Positions 34,749 to 43,135 of a DNA stretch of 64,000 nucleotides are shown here, one piece after another. The position numbers and the translations under genes are program-made. The DNA comes from Streptosporangium album. GTDB lineage: Bacteria > Actinomycetota > Actinomycetes > Streptosporangiales > Streptosporangiaceae. Below the pieces are notes generated by a model, which saw only the letters and a program-made list of their open reading frames with translations, did no database searches and was not told the origin of the DNA. The stretch is taken from NCBI RefSeq assembly GCF_014203795.1, contig NZ_JACHJU010000006.1:186001-250000 (forward strand), written 5' to 3'. Each line of letters begins with the position of its first letter. The stretch's first letter is position 1.

Positions 34749-36424
34749 CCCCGCGACAGGATGAGCGACGGGTGGCCGAAGAACTGGTAGGCAGCCCCGG
34801 TGGCGGGGACCTGGCAGCGCAGGGAGCGCAATACCTCGGCGACGGGCTCCCCGCCCAGGCAGCGGCGGTAGAACTCCGGCGCCAGGCCGTCGGCGACCGG
34901 CCACAGCGGGGCGACGACCCCGCTCGCGCCCGCGAGCAGGAACGCCTGGCAGTCTCCCGGCTCCTCCAGGAAGACGAACGGCCCGCCGGCCATGCCCCGG
35001 CCCAGAGCCTCGGGCGCCGAGCTGCCGGACGCGAAATGGATCACGTCCGGCGGATCGCCGAGCATGGCCAGCACGTCGCCGAGCACGGGGGTGACCCGGG
35101 TGGCGCCGTAGGCGGTGATCAGCGGGTGGGCCTCCGCCCCGCCGTATACGACCGCCATGCTGTCGCCCCGTGCGCGCGTCGGCGGGGGCAGCTCCGGACG
35201 CCGTCCGCCGAGGGGCCAGCGGCCGGTCGCCGTCTGGCAGTTCAGCAGAGCGGGAACAGCCGGGTTGAGCGGCTGTTCCAACGTCGCCAGTTCCCAGGGG
35301 ATGTGCGGTTCCTGGGAGAGGATCAGCACGCTCGGGCGGCGCGGAGCCACGCGCCCGGCCACCGCGTGCAACAGCTCCCAGAACCCCCGGGGCATCTTCG
35401 CGGCGATCTGCCGGCCCATGTCCTCGACGCTCTGCGCCTGCTCCGCCACGTGCCGTCCGAACTCGGAGGTCCGCATTCCCAGGTCGCAGGTCTCGGCCTG
35501 GTCGGGCGTGGTGAAGTGCGGCGACTGGTAGGTCCACCACAGCCGTCCCGGCTGGTCGCCGTGGACGATGACCGCCGTGACGTCCGCCGGCCCGCCGGCG
35601 TCGGCGACCCGGACCCGGGTTCCGGCGACCGGCTGCGCGACGACCTCCCGGCCGAGCATGCCGGGGGAGTCGAGCACCGCGAGCGCGCGGACGCCGAATC
35701 CGGTCACCTGACCGCGGACGGCATGGACGGCCTGGATCTGCCGGGCGGTCACCGGCTGGTCCTGCGGGAGGGCGACCAGCCGGACCGTCGCCTTCGGGTA
35801 CGGCGAGGCTCCGTCGACGCGGAGCCGTACCCGCCACCCGCCGGGAGCCTCGAACCCCTCGGCGATGAGCTGGATGTCCAGATCGGCCGGCTCATGGGGG
35901 AAGGGAACCTGCCGCTCCCCGGAGCCGGGAGGTCCGCCGCTCTCCGGGGAAGGCGCGGGGCAGAGCCCCACCTCGACCTCGGCGCTCCAGCCCGTGACCA
36001 CTTCGCCGGGGGCCTCGATCAGTGGGAACGCCTCCCACTCCGGTCCGCCCGGATCCGGCTGCCCGCGCCTTCTCCGGAAGGCGCCGGTCAGCCGGTTGAG
36101 CAACGAGGGGCCGCGGTCCGGCTCGGGGGGCAAGGGCGCCTGCCCGGGGGGCAAGGGCGCCTGCCCGGGGGGAGCCGGGGCCGGCTGGTCCTCGGCCGCC
36201 GCCTGGCCGTTCAGGTGGCGCACCTGGGTGAACCGCTCCCAGGCGGGACCGTACTGGGCGATGAGCATCACCACGGCGTCGGCCAGCGGTCCCGGGTCCT
36301 GCTCGCCCTCCTCGGCCAGCAGCGGGTCGAGGCGCTCCCGTAGCTCCCCCGAGGCTCCGCCCAGCAGATGGTCCAGCTCGTCACGGACGGTATGGGCCGC
36401 CCTCATCACCACCACCGGGTCCAT
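34733..36424 (-). CDS. divergent CHAT (caspase-like)-domain protein
   Basis: This 563-residue protein has an N-terminal helical module of about 65 residues, a Pro/Gln-rich linker (80-105), a beta-rich middle and a C-terminal region resembling CHAT caspase-like peptidases: VLILSQEPHIPWELA (366-380), VIHFASG with candidate catalytic His463, and AGASGVVAPLWPVAD (498-512), ending with the family-typical YQFFGHPSLIL. The usual LSAC/NAC strand with the catalytic Cys reads FVFLEEPGDC (Cys492), and the His-to-Cys spacing is shorter than normal, so it may be inactive or shifted. CHAT proteins act in bacterial conflict and cell-death systems; the N-terminal module could be a recruiting domain. No partner gene with a matching module is adjacent. 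It converges with ramB with a 16-bp overlap. Confidence 0.65.
   Translation of the reverse strand: MDPVVVMRAAHTVRDELDHLLGGASGELRERLDPLLAEEGEQDPGPLADAVVMLIAQYGPAWERFTQVRHLNGQAAAEDQPAPAPPGQAPLPPGQAPLPPEPDRGPSLLNRLTGAFRRRRGQPDPGGPEWEAFPLIEAPGEVVTGWSAEVEVGLCPAPSPESGGPPGSGERQVPFPHEPADLDIQLIAEGFEAPGGWRVRLRVDGASPYPKATVRLVALPQDQPVTARQIQAVHAVRGQVTGFGVRALAVLDSPGMLGREVVAQPVAGTRVRVADAGGPADVTAVIVHGDQPGRLWWTYQSPHFTTPDQAETCDLGMRTSEFGRHVAEQAQSVEDMGRQIAAKMPRGFWELLHAVAGRVAPRRPSVLILSQEPHIPWELATLEQPLNPAVPALLNCQTATGRWPLGGRRPELPPPTRARGDSMAVVYGGAEAHPLITAYGATRVTPVLGDVLAMLGDPPDVIHFASGSSAPEALGRGMAGGPFVFLEEPGDCQAFLLAGASGVVAPLWPVADGLAPEFYRRCLGGEPVAEVLRSLRCQVPATGAAYQFFGHPSLILSRGHSAA
36125..36172. repeat. two tandem 21-bp units plus a partial third
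   Basis: Units at 36125-36145 and 36146-36166 (GGGGGGCAAGGGCGCCTGCCC) are identical, and a partial copy follows. They lie inside the CHAT-like gene and encode the repeated PPGQAPL linker, so copy number probably varies in frame. Confidence 0.85.
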
Positions 36425-36554
36425 GACGCCCCCCTCGCTCCGGTCTGAACCGATCCTCCCATCTACCGAGGGGGGCAGGGATCAGGTACCCGGTGACAAT
36501 CGGTGCCACATAGGGTGATAGCCGTGAGTTCCGAGGGGATGGGAAGGGTGAGCC

Positions 36555-37511
36555 GTGCTGCCTGAGGTGGAGGCATGGCTGCGTGGGCGCACTTCATCAT
36601 CGGACGACTGGCCGTTGCCGTGGTTGCTGGAGGCCAAGAGGGACACGACGGTCAGCGTGGTGCTGCCCGCCCGGGACGAGGGGGAGACGGTCGGGGAGAT
36701 CGTCGCCGCGATCCGGCATGACCTGATGGAGACGGTGCCGCTCGTCGACGAGTTGGTGGTCATCGACTCCCGCTCCACCGACGACACCGCCACGCGCGCC
36801 ACGCGGGCGGGGGCCAGGGTGGTCGCCCAGGACGAGATCCTGGGCGACCTGAAGCCGATGGACGGCAAGGGAGAGGCGCTCTGGAAGTCTCTCGCCGTGA
36901 CCTCCGGTGACCTGCTGGTCTTCATCGACGCGGACCTGCGCGAGTTCCGCACCTCGTTCGTGACCGGGCTGCTCGGCCCGCTGTTCGGCGATCCCGGCGT
37001 GGTCTACGTCAAGGGTTGCTACGACCGGCCGCTGCAGAACGTGCAGAACGGCGGCGGCCGGGTCACCGAACTCGTCGCGCGGCCCCTGCTCAACCTGCAC
37101 TGGCCGCCGCTGGCGGGATTCGTGCAGCCCCTCGCGGGGGAGTACGCCGGACGCCGGTCCGTGCTCGAACGGGTCCCGTTCGTCACCGGCTACGGTGTGG
37201 AGCTGGGCCTGCTGATCGATCTGCTCGAACTCGCGGGTCTCGACGCCCTCGCCCAGGTCGACCTGGGCGAGCGTGTCCACTCCCACCAGTCGACCGAGGC
37301 GCTCGGCGGCATGGCCTCCCAGATCCTGCAGACCGCCTGGTCCCGTCTCGAACGCCAGAACAAGATGATCTCCCTGCACACCCCGTCACGACGGCTGGCC
37401 CAGTTCCGCCGGGGCCCGAGCGGCCACCATCCGACGGTCCGTGACGTGGCCGTCGCCGAGCGGCCTCCGATGATCACCGTCCCCGGATATCACTCCCGCG
37501 CCACGGACTGA
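36555..37511 (+). CDS. gpgS: glucosyl-3-phosphoglycerate synthase
   Basis: This 318-residue GT-A glycosyltransferase (GT81 type) makes glucosyl-3-phosphoglycerate, the first step to methylglucose lipopolysaccharide and glucosylglycerate. It has VSVVLPARDEGETVGEIV, LVVIDSRSTDDTA, the acceptor-site GKGEALWKSL, the metal-binding FIDADLREF (DAD), and VTGYGVELGLLIDL, all closely matching the family. GTG start with GGTGAG upstream. The following phosphatase (gpgP) is not adjacent, and folP2, its common neighbour, is elsewhere. It is divergent from the CHAT-like gene. Confidence 0.94.
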   Translation: MLPEVEAWLRGRTSSSDDWPLPWLLEAKRDTTVSVVLPARDEGETVGEIVAAIRHDLMETVPLVDELVVIDSRSTDDTATRATRAGARVVAQDEILGDLKPMDGKGEALWKSLAVTSGDLLVFIDADLREFRTSFVTGLLGPLFGDPGVVYVKGCYDRPLQNVQNGGGRVTELVARPLLNLHWPPLAGFVQPLAGEYAGRRSVLERVPFVTGYGVELGLLIDLLELAGLDALAQVDLGERVHSHQSTEALGGMASQILQTAWSRLERQNKMISLHTPSRRLAQFRRGPSGHHPTVRDVAVAERPPMITVPGYHSRATD

Positions 37512-37594
37512 CCTTCCGGGGCTCTGGCCCACTCTCGACGAAAGGGTGGCCAGGGCCTGTTTCAAGGCCGGGCGAGTCATTCGTCGCCGAGTGA

Positions 37595-37827
37595 CCGTAC
37601 AGATGGCCAGGCCCAGCCGCCATCCGTCGATCTCCAGAACCTCTGGCTTCTCGCCAGGAGTGAAGCGGCGGACTTCCTCACCGTGAAGGTGCATCTTCCG
37701 ATATGCCACCGTCGTGCTCTCGCCCGTGATGGCGGGCGTCGCGATGTATTCACGCCCATCGTCTTCCCGTACCGGAGCGCCCACCAGCGCGATCGCGCCG
37801 GCGCCATCACATCGATCCGCCCCCCCG
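37595..37827 (-). pseudogene. carbon-nitrogen hydrolase (nitrilase) fragment
   Basis: A minus-strand frame encodes about 75 residues of a nitrilase-superfamily protein: IALVGAPVREDDGREYIATP, VAYRKMHLHGEEVRRFTPGEKP (with the catalytic Lys of the YRKMHL motif) and GWRLGLAIC. It breaks off exactly where the catalytic Cys region (normally AICYDxRFPE) continues, reading AICTVTRRR instead. Both ends are missing. It is a deletion remnant lying downstream of the RING-protein gene on the same strand. Confidence 0.7.
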
Positions 37828-37881
37828 TGACCGGTGCCGGCACGGGGGCGGTCACGCCCTGGATCCCCGATCGGTGGGCGG

Positions 37882-40470
37882 CTACGCCGTGCCGGACGGG
37901 GGCGTGGGAGAGAGCTGTCCCACCAGGTCGGTGGCGCCGAGCATATGGACCCGGGCCGGATCCAGGTCGCGGGGGTGCAGCGCATACACCTGCGCTCCGT
38001 CGGCGAGTTCGAGGTCGCCTTCGACGGCCCCGGCGAAGCCCGCTCCGCCGAGCGTCTCCCGGCTGTCATCGGGCACGGTGAGAGCCGTGAGGCGACCGGC
38101 GAAGTCGCCCATCCCCTCGGCCGGGCCGCGCAGGTAGCGGCTGGTCGTGCCGTCGCGGTGCCGTACGACCACCACGGGCGCCCGGGCGGCGGCGTGCCAG
38201 CAGGAGACCTCCCACAGGGTGACGCGGTCACCGAGCCCGAACGCGTCCTCCAGGGCGGCGCCCAGCCGGGCGAGCTGCTCGTGGTTGCCGTCCATGTTGT
38301 GGAAGGCCCCGGCGGCGGACAGGTTGAGGTCGGCCCAGCGCATCGTGCGCGACCACAGATCCGCCACGAGTGGGAGGAGGATCTTGGCCGGTCCGGCCAG
38401 ATCGAACCGCTGCCGTACGGCGAGCGGGTCGAACAGTCCGTCGGGCGCGTCCATGAACCCGGCGAAGCCACGGACGAGCTGGTCGAAGGGCACATCATTG
38501 AAGCTGAAGACGACCGGGACCGCGTAGCGGCCACCGAGCGCGCGCAGCGCGCGGACGTCCAGGTCGACGAACTCCGACGCGCCCAGCGGCTCGGGCGCGG
38601 AGGTCAGGTCACCCGAATGGACGGCGGCGGTGCCGCCCAGCCGCAGACTGGTGTAGTCACACAGGCCGGTGAACCGCCACCGTTCGTCGAAGAGCGCCAC
38701 CGACAGGTCCAGATCGACCCGCTGCTCCGCGGGCTCCGCCCAGTGCAGGAACAGCCGGATCCGTTCTCCCGCGGGGATCGGCTGGACGCTGCCGCGCGGC
38801 AGCCGCACCAGAGCCGAGGAGGCCGACCGCTCCGCGGTCGGCGCCAGGAGATCGGCCAGCGCCTCGTCGAGCACCGCCACCTCCACCGCGGGCAGGGCCG
38901 CGGCCCGGCGGAGCATCTCGGCGGTGAGGGCGGACGACACCGAGGCGACCGCGTCCGCGGGGATCGGCCGGCGGGTGTCGGGCTCGGCCCAGATCCGGGC
39001 CGAGCCGCCGCGGGGCAGGAACATGCGGGTGCCGCCGGGGGGCGTGCGGAGCTGGCCGAGCGCGGCGATCAGCACGCCGGGGGAGGCCTTCGGCGCGGCA
39101 CCGGCCACGGCCTCTGCGAGATGTCCGGCCGGGGTGTTCCGGGCCAGCTGAACGACCCGCCTGACCAGCTCGCCGGGGCGCCGGGTGAGCAGTTCCAGCG
39201 CCCGCGCGTGGTCGCCGTCGCGCAGAGCGGTCTCCACCGAGGCGGCGAAGGTGATGGGACGCAGCCGTACGCCGTCGAACCGCAGCACGCCGGGGTGCTC
39301 GGCCGCGCGCTCCAGCAGCGCCCGGGCGAAGGGTGTGCCGGTGTCCAGCCGGGTGCCGCGCAGCGCGGCGAAGGCCAGCGCCGCGTCCGGGTGGCGCCGG
39401 TACTGCTCGAACGGGTGCAGCACCTCGGCCATGTGCTTCCACGCCTCGGAGTGGCGGTGCAGGTCCTCGACCAGGTACGGCACGGCCATGCGGTCGAGCC
39501 GGGCCAGCAGCGCACGCCGTACCGGTCGCGACAGGGACGACCGGCGTGCCGGGCGCTCACGCAGGCCCGCGTCGCCGTCCATCAGCGCGTACAGCAGGCG
39601 CAGCACGTCGACGGCGCTGTCGGCGTGCCGGTCCAGCAGGTCCTCCGGCGCGCCGTGGCGGAGAGCCGCGGCGAGGACGGTGGCCCGGGTCTCGCGGACC
39701 GGGATGCGGTCGGGCAGCCAGCCGGCCGAGCGCGGCCAGAAGCCCTCGACCAGGGTGGCGACCGCCGCGCGGTCCTCCCGGCGCAGCGGCGTCTGCCGGG
39801 CCAGCAGCGTCTGCAGCAGGTCGCGGGCGCTTTCGGCGGGGTCGTCGCAGAGCCAGAGCAGGGTGGTGCGCTCCGGCCGCCACTCCCGGCCGGCCCCCGA
39901 TGCGGGGGCGTCGGAGGGGCGCAGGAACGGGTCGTCCGGATCGACGCGGCGGTGGCAGATCGGGCAGGCGCTGAAGTCCGCGCCGTCCCAGCAGGCGTCG
40001 CAGACCAGGTGCGCGCAGGGCGCCACCGGGTGGACGGTGCCGGTCTTCCCGCACAGCACGCACGGCTGCTCCGGCTGCTGCACCAGCAGCGTGAACACGC
40101 GCCGCACGTAGAACTCGAAGGTGTCGGCGGGAATGCTCGCCGGGAAGTTCCGGAACAGCGGCACGTGGTCCACATAGCCGCCGAGCTCGGCCAGGACCGC
40201 CTGGAGCAGGTGACGGCCGGCGTTGGCCAGCTCGGTGCCGGTCAGCTCGCCCAGGCGGCGGCGGAGCGGGGCGGACAGCAGGTAGCCGAGCACCAGGAGG
40301 TCGGCCTCCAGAGCCACCAGGCCATCGGAGACCTCCGGCGCGGTGGTGACCTTCCGTCTCCTCCACCCGCGCGGCTCCGGTCCGGCCGGCTCCGGTGCCG
40401 GCACCGTGGCCAGCAGCGATGGGGCGACGAGGCGGCGGTGCCGCAGCAACATCTCGGCCAGCCCGTCCAT
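37882..40470 (-). CDS. RING-finger protein with TerD-like domain (MXAN_6230/SCO0854 type)
   Basis: This 862-residue protein carries a C3HC4 RING-like finger: Cys137, 140, 152, His154, Cys157, 160, 169 and 172 (CVLC ... CAHLVCDAC ... CPIC). Before it is a helical ~130-residue region; after it a long Ala/Leu/Arg-rich helical region (about 200-560). At about 570-675 there is a domain resembling TerD/stress-response proteins (RLFLHWAE, RVDLDLSVALFDE, AVHSGD, SEFVDLDVRALRAL), and the C-terminus (680-862) is conserved-looking beta-rich sequence. RING proteins are rare in bacteria. The family occurs in Streptomyces and Myxococcus with unknown function. GAGAGGGGG precedes the ATG. No ubiquitin-like, E1 or E2 gene is in the window; tellurite-resistance operon partners are also absent. 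Confidence 0.82.
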   Translation of the reverse strand: MDGLAEMLLRHRRLVAPSLLATVPAPEPAGPEPRGWRRRKVTTAPEVSDGLVALEADLLVLGYLLSAPLRRRLGELTGTELANAGRHLLQAVLAELGGYVDHVPLFRNFPASIPADTFEFYVRRVFTLLVQQPEQPCVLCGKTGTVHPVAPCAHLVCDACWDGADFSACPICHRRVDPDDPFLRPSDAPASGAGREWRPERTTLLWLCDDPAESARDLLQTLLARQTPLRREDRAAVATLVEGFWPRSAGWLPDRIPVRETRATVLAAALRHGAPEDLLDRHADSAVDVLRLLYALMDGDAGLRERPARRSSLSRPVRRALLARLDRMAVPYLVEDLHRHSEAWKHMAEVLHPFEQYRRHPDAALAFAALRGTRLDTGTPFARALLERAAEHPGVLRFDGVRLRPITFAASVETALRDGDHARALELLTRRPGELVRRVVQLARNTPAGHLAEAVAGAAPKASPGVLIAALGQLRTPPGGTRMFLPRGGSARIWAEPDTRRPIPADAVASVSSALTAEMLRRAAALPAVEVAVLDEALADLLAPTAERSASSALVRLPRGSVQPIPAGERIRLFLHWAEPAEQRVDLDLSVALFDERWRFTGLCDYTSLRLGGTAAVHSGDLTSAPEPLGASEFVDLDVRALRALGGRYAVPVVFSFNDVPFDQLVRGFAGFMDAPDGLFDPLAVRQRFDLAGPAKILLPLVADLWSRTMRWADLNLSAAGAFHNMDGNHEQLARLGAALEDAFGLGDRVTLWEVSCWHAAARAPVVVVRHRDGTTSRYLRGPAEGMGDFAGRLTALTVPDDSRETLGGAGFAGAVEGDLELADGAQVYALHPRDLDPARVHMLGATDLVGQLSPTPPSGTA

Positions 40471-40838
40471 CGTGGTCCCCCTCTCGTGCCGGGAAGCAGG
40501 AAGGGGCGGAGAGCGGACGCGCTAGATCTTTTTGCAGAAGAAGAAGAAGGAAGCACGTCCAGGAGCCGCCCCTTGATCAGCGACTGTAACGGTGGATCGG
40601 GTGACTTGTCGTATGAATTCTTCCAACACGGCCTACCGGCCGGGCAGGGAAGGATTCTCCCGGTGTCCGGTACGGCGGCCCGCCGCGTGATCCGTTCACG
40701 GGCGCCCGGCACGTACGGGGGCTCCGCCCGCGGCAGCCGGTGAGACAGGGGCGCGGAGACCGGCGATTCGGGCTGTCGGTCGGCCGCCGTAGAGTGTGCG
40801 GGGCCGTACGGCCGTCTGTCGCAGAGAGGTCGATATCC
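40471..40838. other. 368-bp intergenic region between divergent genes
   Basis: It holds the promoters of the RING-protein gene and the PIG-L gene. An unusual purine run (GAAGAAGAAGAAGG) is preceded by CTTTTTGC near 40530-40550. No gene with coding-type composition is seen on either strand. Confidence 0.5.
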
Positions 40839-41669
40839 ATGGATGACGAGCTGACATTGATGGCCGTCCACGCGCATCCCGACGACGAGGTGATCGGGAC
40901 GGGCGGCATCTTCGCCAGGTTCGCGGACGAGGGCATCCGCACCGTCCTGGTCACCTGCACGAACGGCGAGCAGGGCGACGGTCCCGGCGGGGTGAAGCCG
41001 GGAGACGAAGGCCATGACGAGGCGGCGGTGAGCGCGCGGCGGCTGGACGAGCTGCGCGACTCCGTGACCCATCTGGGAATCGACCACCTGGAGCTGCTCG
41101 GTTACCGCGACTCCGGCATGGTCGGCTGGGCCACCAACGAGACGCCGGACGCCTTCACCAACATCCCCGTCGAGCAGGCCGCCGCGCGGCTGGCCGAGCT
41201 GATGGAGCGCTACCGCCCGCAGGTCGTCGTCACCTACGACGAGAACGGCGGCTACGGCCACCCCGACCACATCCAGGCCCACCGGATCACCGTGGCCGCG
41301 GTCGAGGCGAGCGGCATCCCCGCCAAGCTCTACTACACCGCCGTGCCGCGCGAGCGGATCACCGAGCTGTTCGACTATCTCCGCTCGACCGGTGCCGCCC
41401 CCGAGGATCTGGAGTTCCCCCCGGACTTCGGCACCCCGGACGAGCAGATCACCACCTGGGTCGACGTGGCCCCCTACGTGGAGCGCAAGCGCAAGGCGCT
41501 GGAGGCGCACGCCAGCCAGGGCGAGAACATCTTCCTGTTGCGCATGCCCGCCGAAGCGCAGCACCGGGCCTTCTCCCAGGAGGCGTTCGTCCGCCGGCTC
41601 AGCCGTGTCCCCGCTCCCGACCGTGAGAGCCACCTCTTCGACGGTCTGCGGCCGGACACCGCGCGATGA
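40839..41669 (+). CDS. PIG-L family deacetylase (mycothiol MshB/Mca-like)
   Basis: This 276-residue zinc deacetylase of the PIG-L/LmbE family has metal ligands in AVHAHPDDEVIGTGG (HPDDE) and GYGHPDHIQAH (HPDH), plus VLVTCTNGEQGD. Actinomycete members include MshB (GlcNAc-inositol deacetylase) and Mca (mycothiol conjugate amidase). The GTGG after HPDDE is closer to MshB-type than Mca-type sequence, but this could also be another sugar deacetylase. GAGAGG precedes the ATG. The trpF-like gene starts within its stop (ATGA overlap at 41666-41669), so they are coupled. Confidence 0.88.
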   Translation: MDDELTLMAVHAHPDDEVIGTGGIFARFADEGIRTVLVTCTNGEQGDGPGGVKPGDEGHDEAAVSARRLDELRDSVTHLGIDHLELLGYRDSGMVGWATNETPDAFTNIPVEQAAARLAELMERYRPQVVVTYDENGGYGHPDHIQAHRITVAAVEASGIPAKLYYTAVPRERITELFDYLRSTGAAPEDLEFPPDFGTPDEQITTWVDVAPYVERKRKALEAHASQGENIFLLRMPAEAQHRAFSQEAFVRRLSRVPAPDRESHLFDGLRPDTAR

Positions 41670-42337
41670 CGGGCGTGGCCTTCTCCGCGTCCGGCATGCG
41701 GCACATGTATGTGAAGATCTGCGGACTGCGCGAACCCGAGCACGTGGAAGCCGCCGTCGAGGCGGGTGCCGACGCGATCGGCTTCGTCCTCACCAGGAGC
41801 CCCCGGCGGATCACCCCCGCGCGGGCACGTGAGCTGGCCTCCGCGGTGCCGCCGCACGTGCTGACCGTGGCGGTGTTCGCCGGGGAGACTCCCGACGAGG
41901 TCCGGGCGGCCACGCTGGAGGCCGGCGTGCGCGCCGTCCAGCTGCACGGTGACCACCCGCATGACGACTTCACCGCGCTGAAGGACCTCGGCGTCACGCT
42001 GATCCGGGCCGGAGCCGCGGGCGCCGAGGACCGCGATCTGCGCTGCGGGGCCTTCGACGAGGACCTGCTCATCGTCGACGCGCCCCGGCCCGGTTCGGGC
42101 GAGCCGTGGGACTGGGCGGCGGTGCGCGGGCGTCCGGAGGGCCGCTGGATGCTGGCGGGCGGCCTGGACCCGTCGAACGTGGCCGAGGCCGTCGCCGCCG
42201 CCCGACCCTGGGGGGTCGACGTGTCGAGCGGTGTCGAGGTCGCGTCCGGGGTCAAGGACACCGCGCTCATCAGGAGCTTCGTCGCCGCCGCCCACGCACT
42301 GCCCGCCACCGCACCGGGACTGCCCGCCAACGGGTGA
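41666..42337 (+). CDS. trpF: phosphoribosylanthranilate isomerase
   Basis: This 223-residue TIM-barrel enzyme performs the third step of tryptophan synthesis, the Amadori rearrangement of phosphoribosylanthranilate. It has the catalytic Cys in MYVKICGLREPEHV, GFVLTRSPRRI, AVQLHGD, the general acid Asp in LIVDAP, and the phosphate loop AGGLDPSNV and VDVSSGVE. The start at 41666 gives an ATGA overlap with the deacetylase; an internal ATG at 41705 begins directly at the family N-terminus (MYVKICG). Most actinomycetes use the bifunctional PriA for this step, so a separate trpF is notable. Other trp genes are not in the window. Confidence 0.9.
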   Translation: MTGVAFSASGMRHMYVKICGLREPEHVEAAVEAGADAIGFVLTRSPRRITPARARELASAVPPHVLTVAVFAGETPDEVRAATLEAGVRAVQLHGDHPHDDFTALKDLGVTLIRAGAAGAEDRDLRCGAFDEDLLIVDAPRPGSGEPWDWAAVRGRPEGRWMLAGGLDPSNVAEAVAAARPWGVDVSSGVEVASGVKDTALIRSFVAAAHALPATAPGLPANG

Positions 42338-42516
42338 TCCCCTCGCCCGAGTACGGCGCGTGCCCGCCCGGCTCCGCACCGGCGTCTTCGGCGGGCGAGG
42401 TTCAGGCGGTGTCGTGGATCACCGCCGTCCCACCGCTGCGCAGGACGCGGTGAGCTCGTCGAGCAGCGACCGGGCGCAGCCCCGAGCGGGGCGGGAGGTC
42501 ACGCTCCACACACGTC

Positions 42517-42550
42517 GGCGCCCGTCTCCCCGGCGGGGGAGACGGGCGCC
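42517..42550. terminator. bidirectional hairpin terminator, 15-bp perfect stem
   Basis: GGCGCCCGTCTCCCC (42517-42531) pairs with its complement (42536-42550) around a 4-base GGCG loop, between convergent trpF and DoxX genes. Confidence 0.9.
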
Positions 42551-42568
42551 GGTGGCGTCATGGGACGC

Positions 42569-43135
42569 CTACTTGAGGATGGGGTAACGCCTGACCAGTG
42601 AGGTGCCGCCCCACCACCGGCCGATGCCGAACGTGTCACCGGCGCCCGCCAGGGCGAGACCCGCCAGCACGACGGCGTAGACGAGGTGCTCGTCCATGAA
42701 CGGGTTGGTGGCCAGCGGGAGTTCCGCCGCCCACATGAACAGCAGGAGCAGGCCGCCCGCGGCCGCGGCGATCCTCATCCCGGCGCCCAGGACGAGCGCG
42801 GTGCCGATGCCGAGCAGGCCGACCATGAACAGCCAGTCGAGCCAGGCATGGCCGGCCAGGCCGGCGAAGAACCCGCCGAGCGCGTTGTCGGCGGTGCCCA
42901 TGAGGAAACCCGTGGTCGGGCTGCCACCGTGGATCCAGGCGCGGTCGGCGGGGGTGGCGAACCCCCAGCCGAACGCCTTGTCGAGGAACGCCCAGAGGAA
43001 GATCCAGCCGAGGGCGATGCGGGCGACCGCCCAGACGCGGTCGACCGGGCGGGTCGATGTGCGGAGCGGGCCGGCCTGCACGGCGGGGGTGCGGGGATCG
43101 GCGTCAGTCCGGGGGCGGCTCTCGGTGCGTGCCAT
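42569..43135 (-). CDS. DoxX-like membrane protein
   Basis: This 188-residue protein has four membrane helices and the DoxX/SURF4-like pattern: ARIALGWIFLWAFLDKAFGWGF near the first helix, then LFMVGLLGIGTALVLGAGMRIAAAAGG and a final helix before a short basic tail (VRRYPILK). DoxX proteins associate with quinone- or thiosulfate-linked respiration and redox stress complexes; the actinomycete long form with an N-terminal polar leader has no assigned reaction. The start at 43135 is preferred; a start at 43186 would add a Lys/Thr leader. A motif resembling a hypoxia-type GGGACTTTCGG box lies 118 bp upstream. Confidence 0.85.
   Translation of the reverse strand: MARTESRPRTDADPRTPAVQAGPLRTSTRPVDRVWAVARIALGWIFLWAFLDKAFGWGFATPADRAWIHGGSPTTGFLMGTADNALGGFFAGLAGHAWLDWLFMVGLLGIGTALVLGAGMRIAAAAGGLLLLFMWAAELPLATNPFMDEHLVYAVVLAGLALAGAGDTFGIGRWWGGTSLVRRYPILK

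Noticed and set aside
36125-36172. tandem repeats as a possible CRISPR array
   Set aside because: The units are contiguous with no spacers and encode a Pro/Gln linker.
37834-40743. 969-codon plus-strand frame antisense to the RING-protein gene
   Set aside because: It is a GC-bias shadow; the opposite strand has zinc-finger and TerD-like motifs and a ribosome-binding site.
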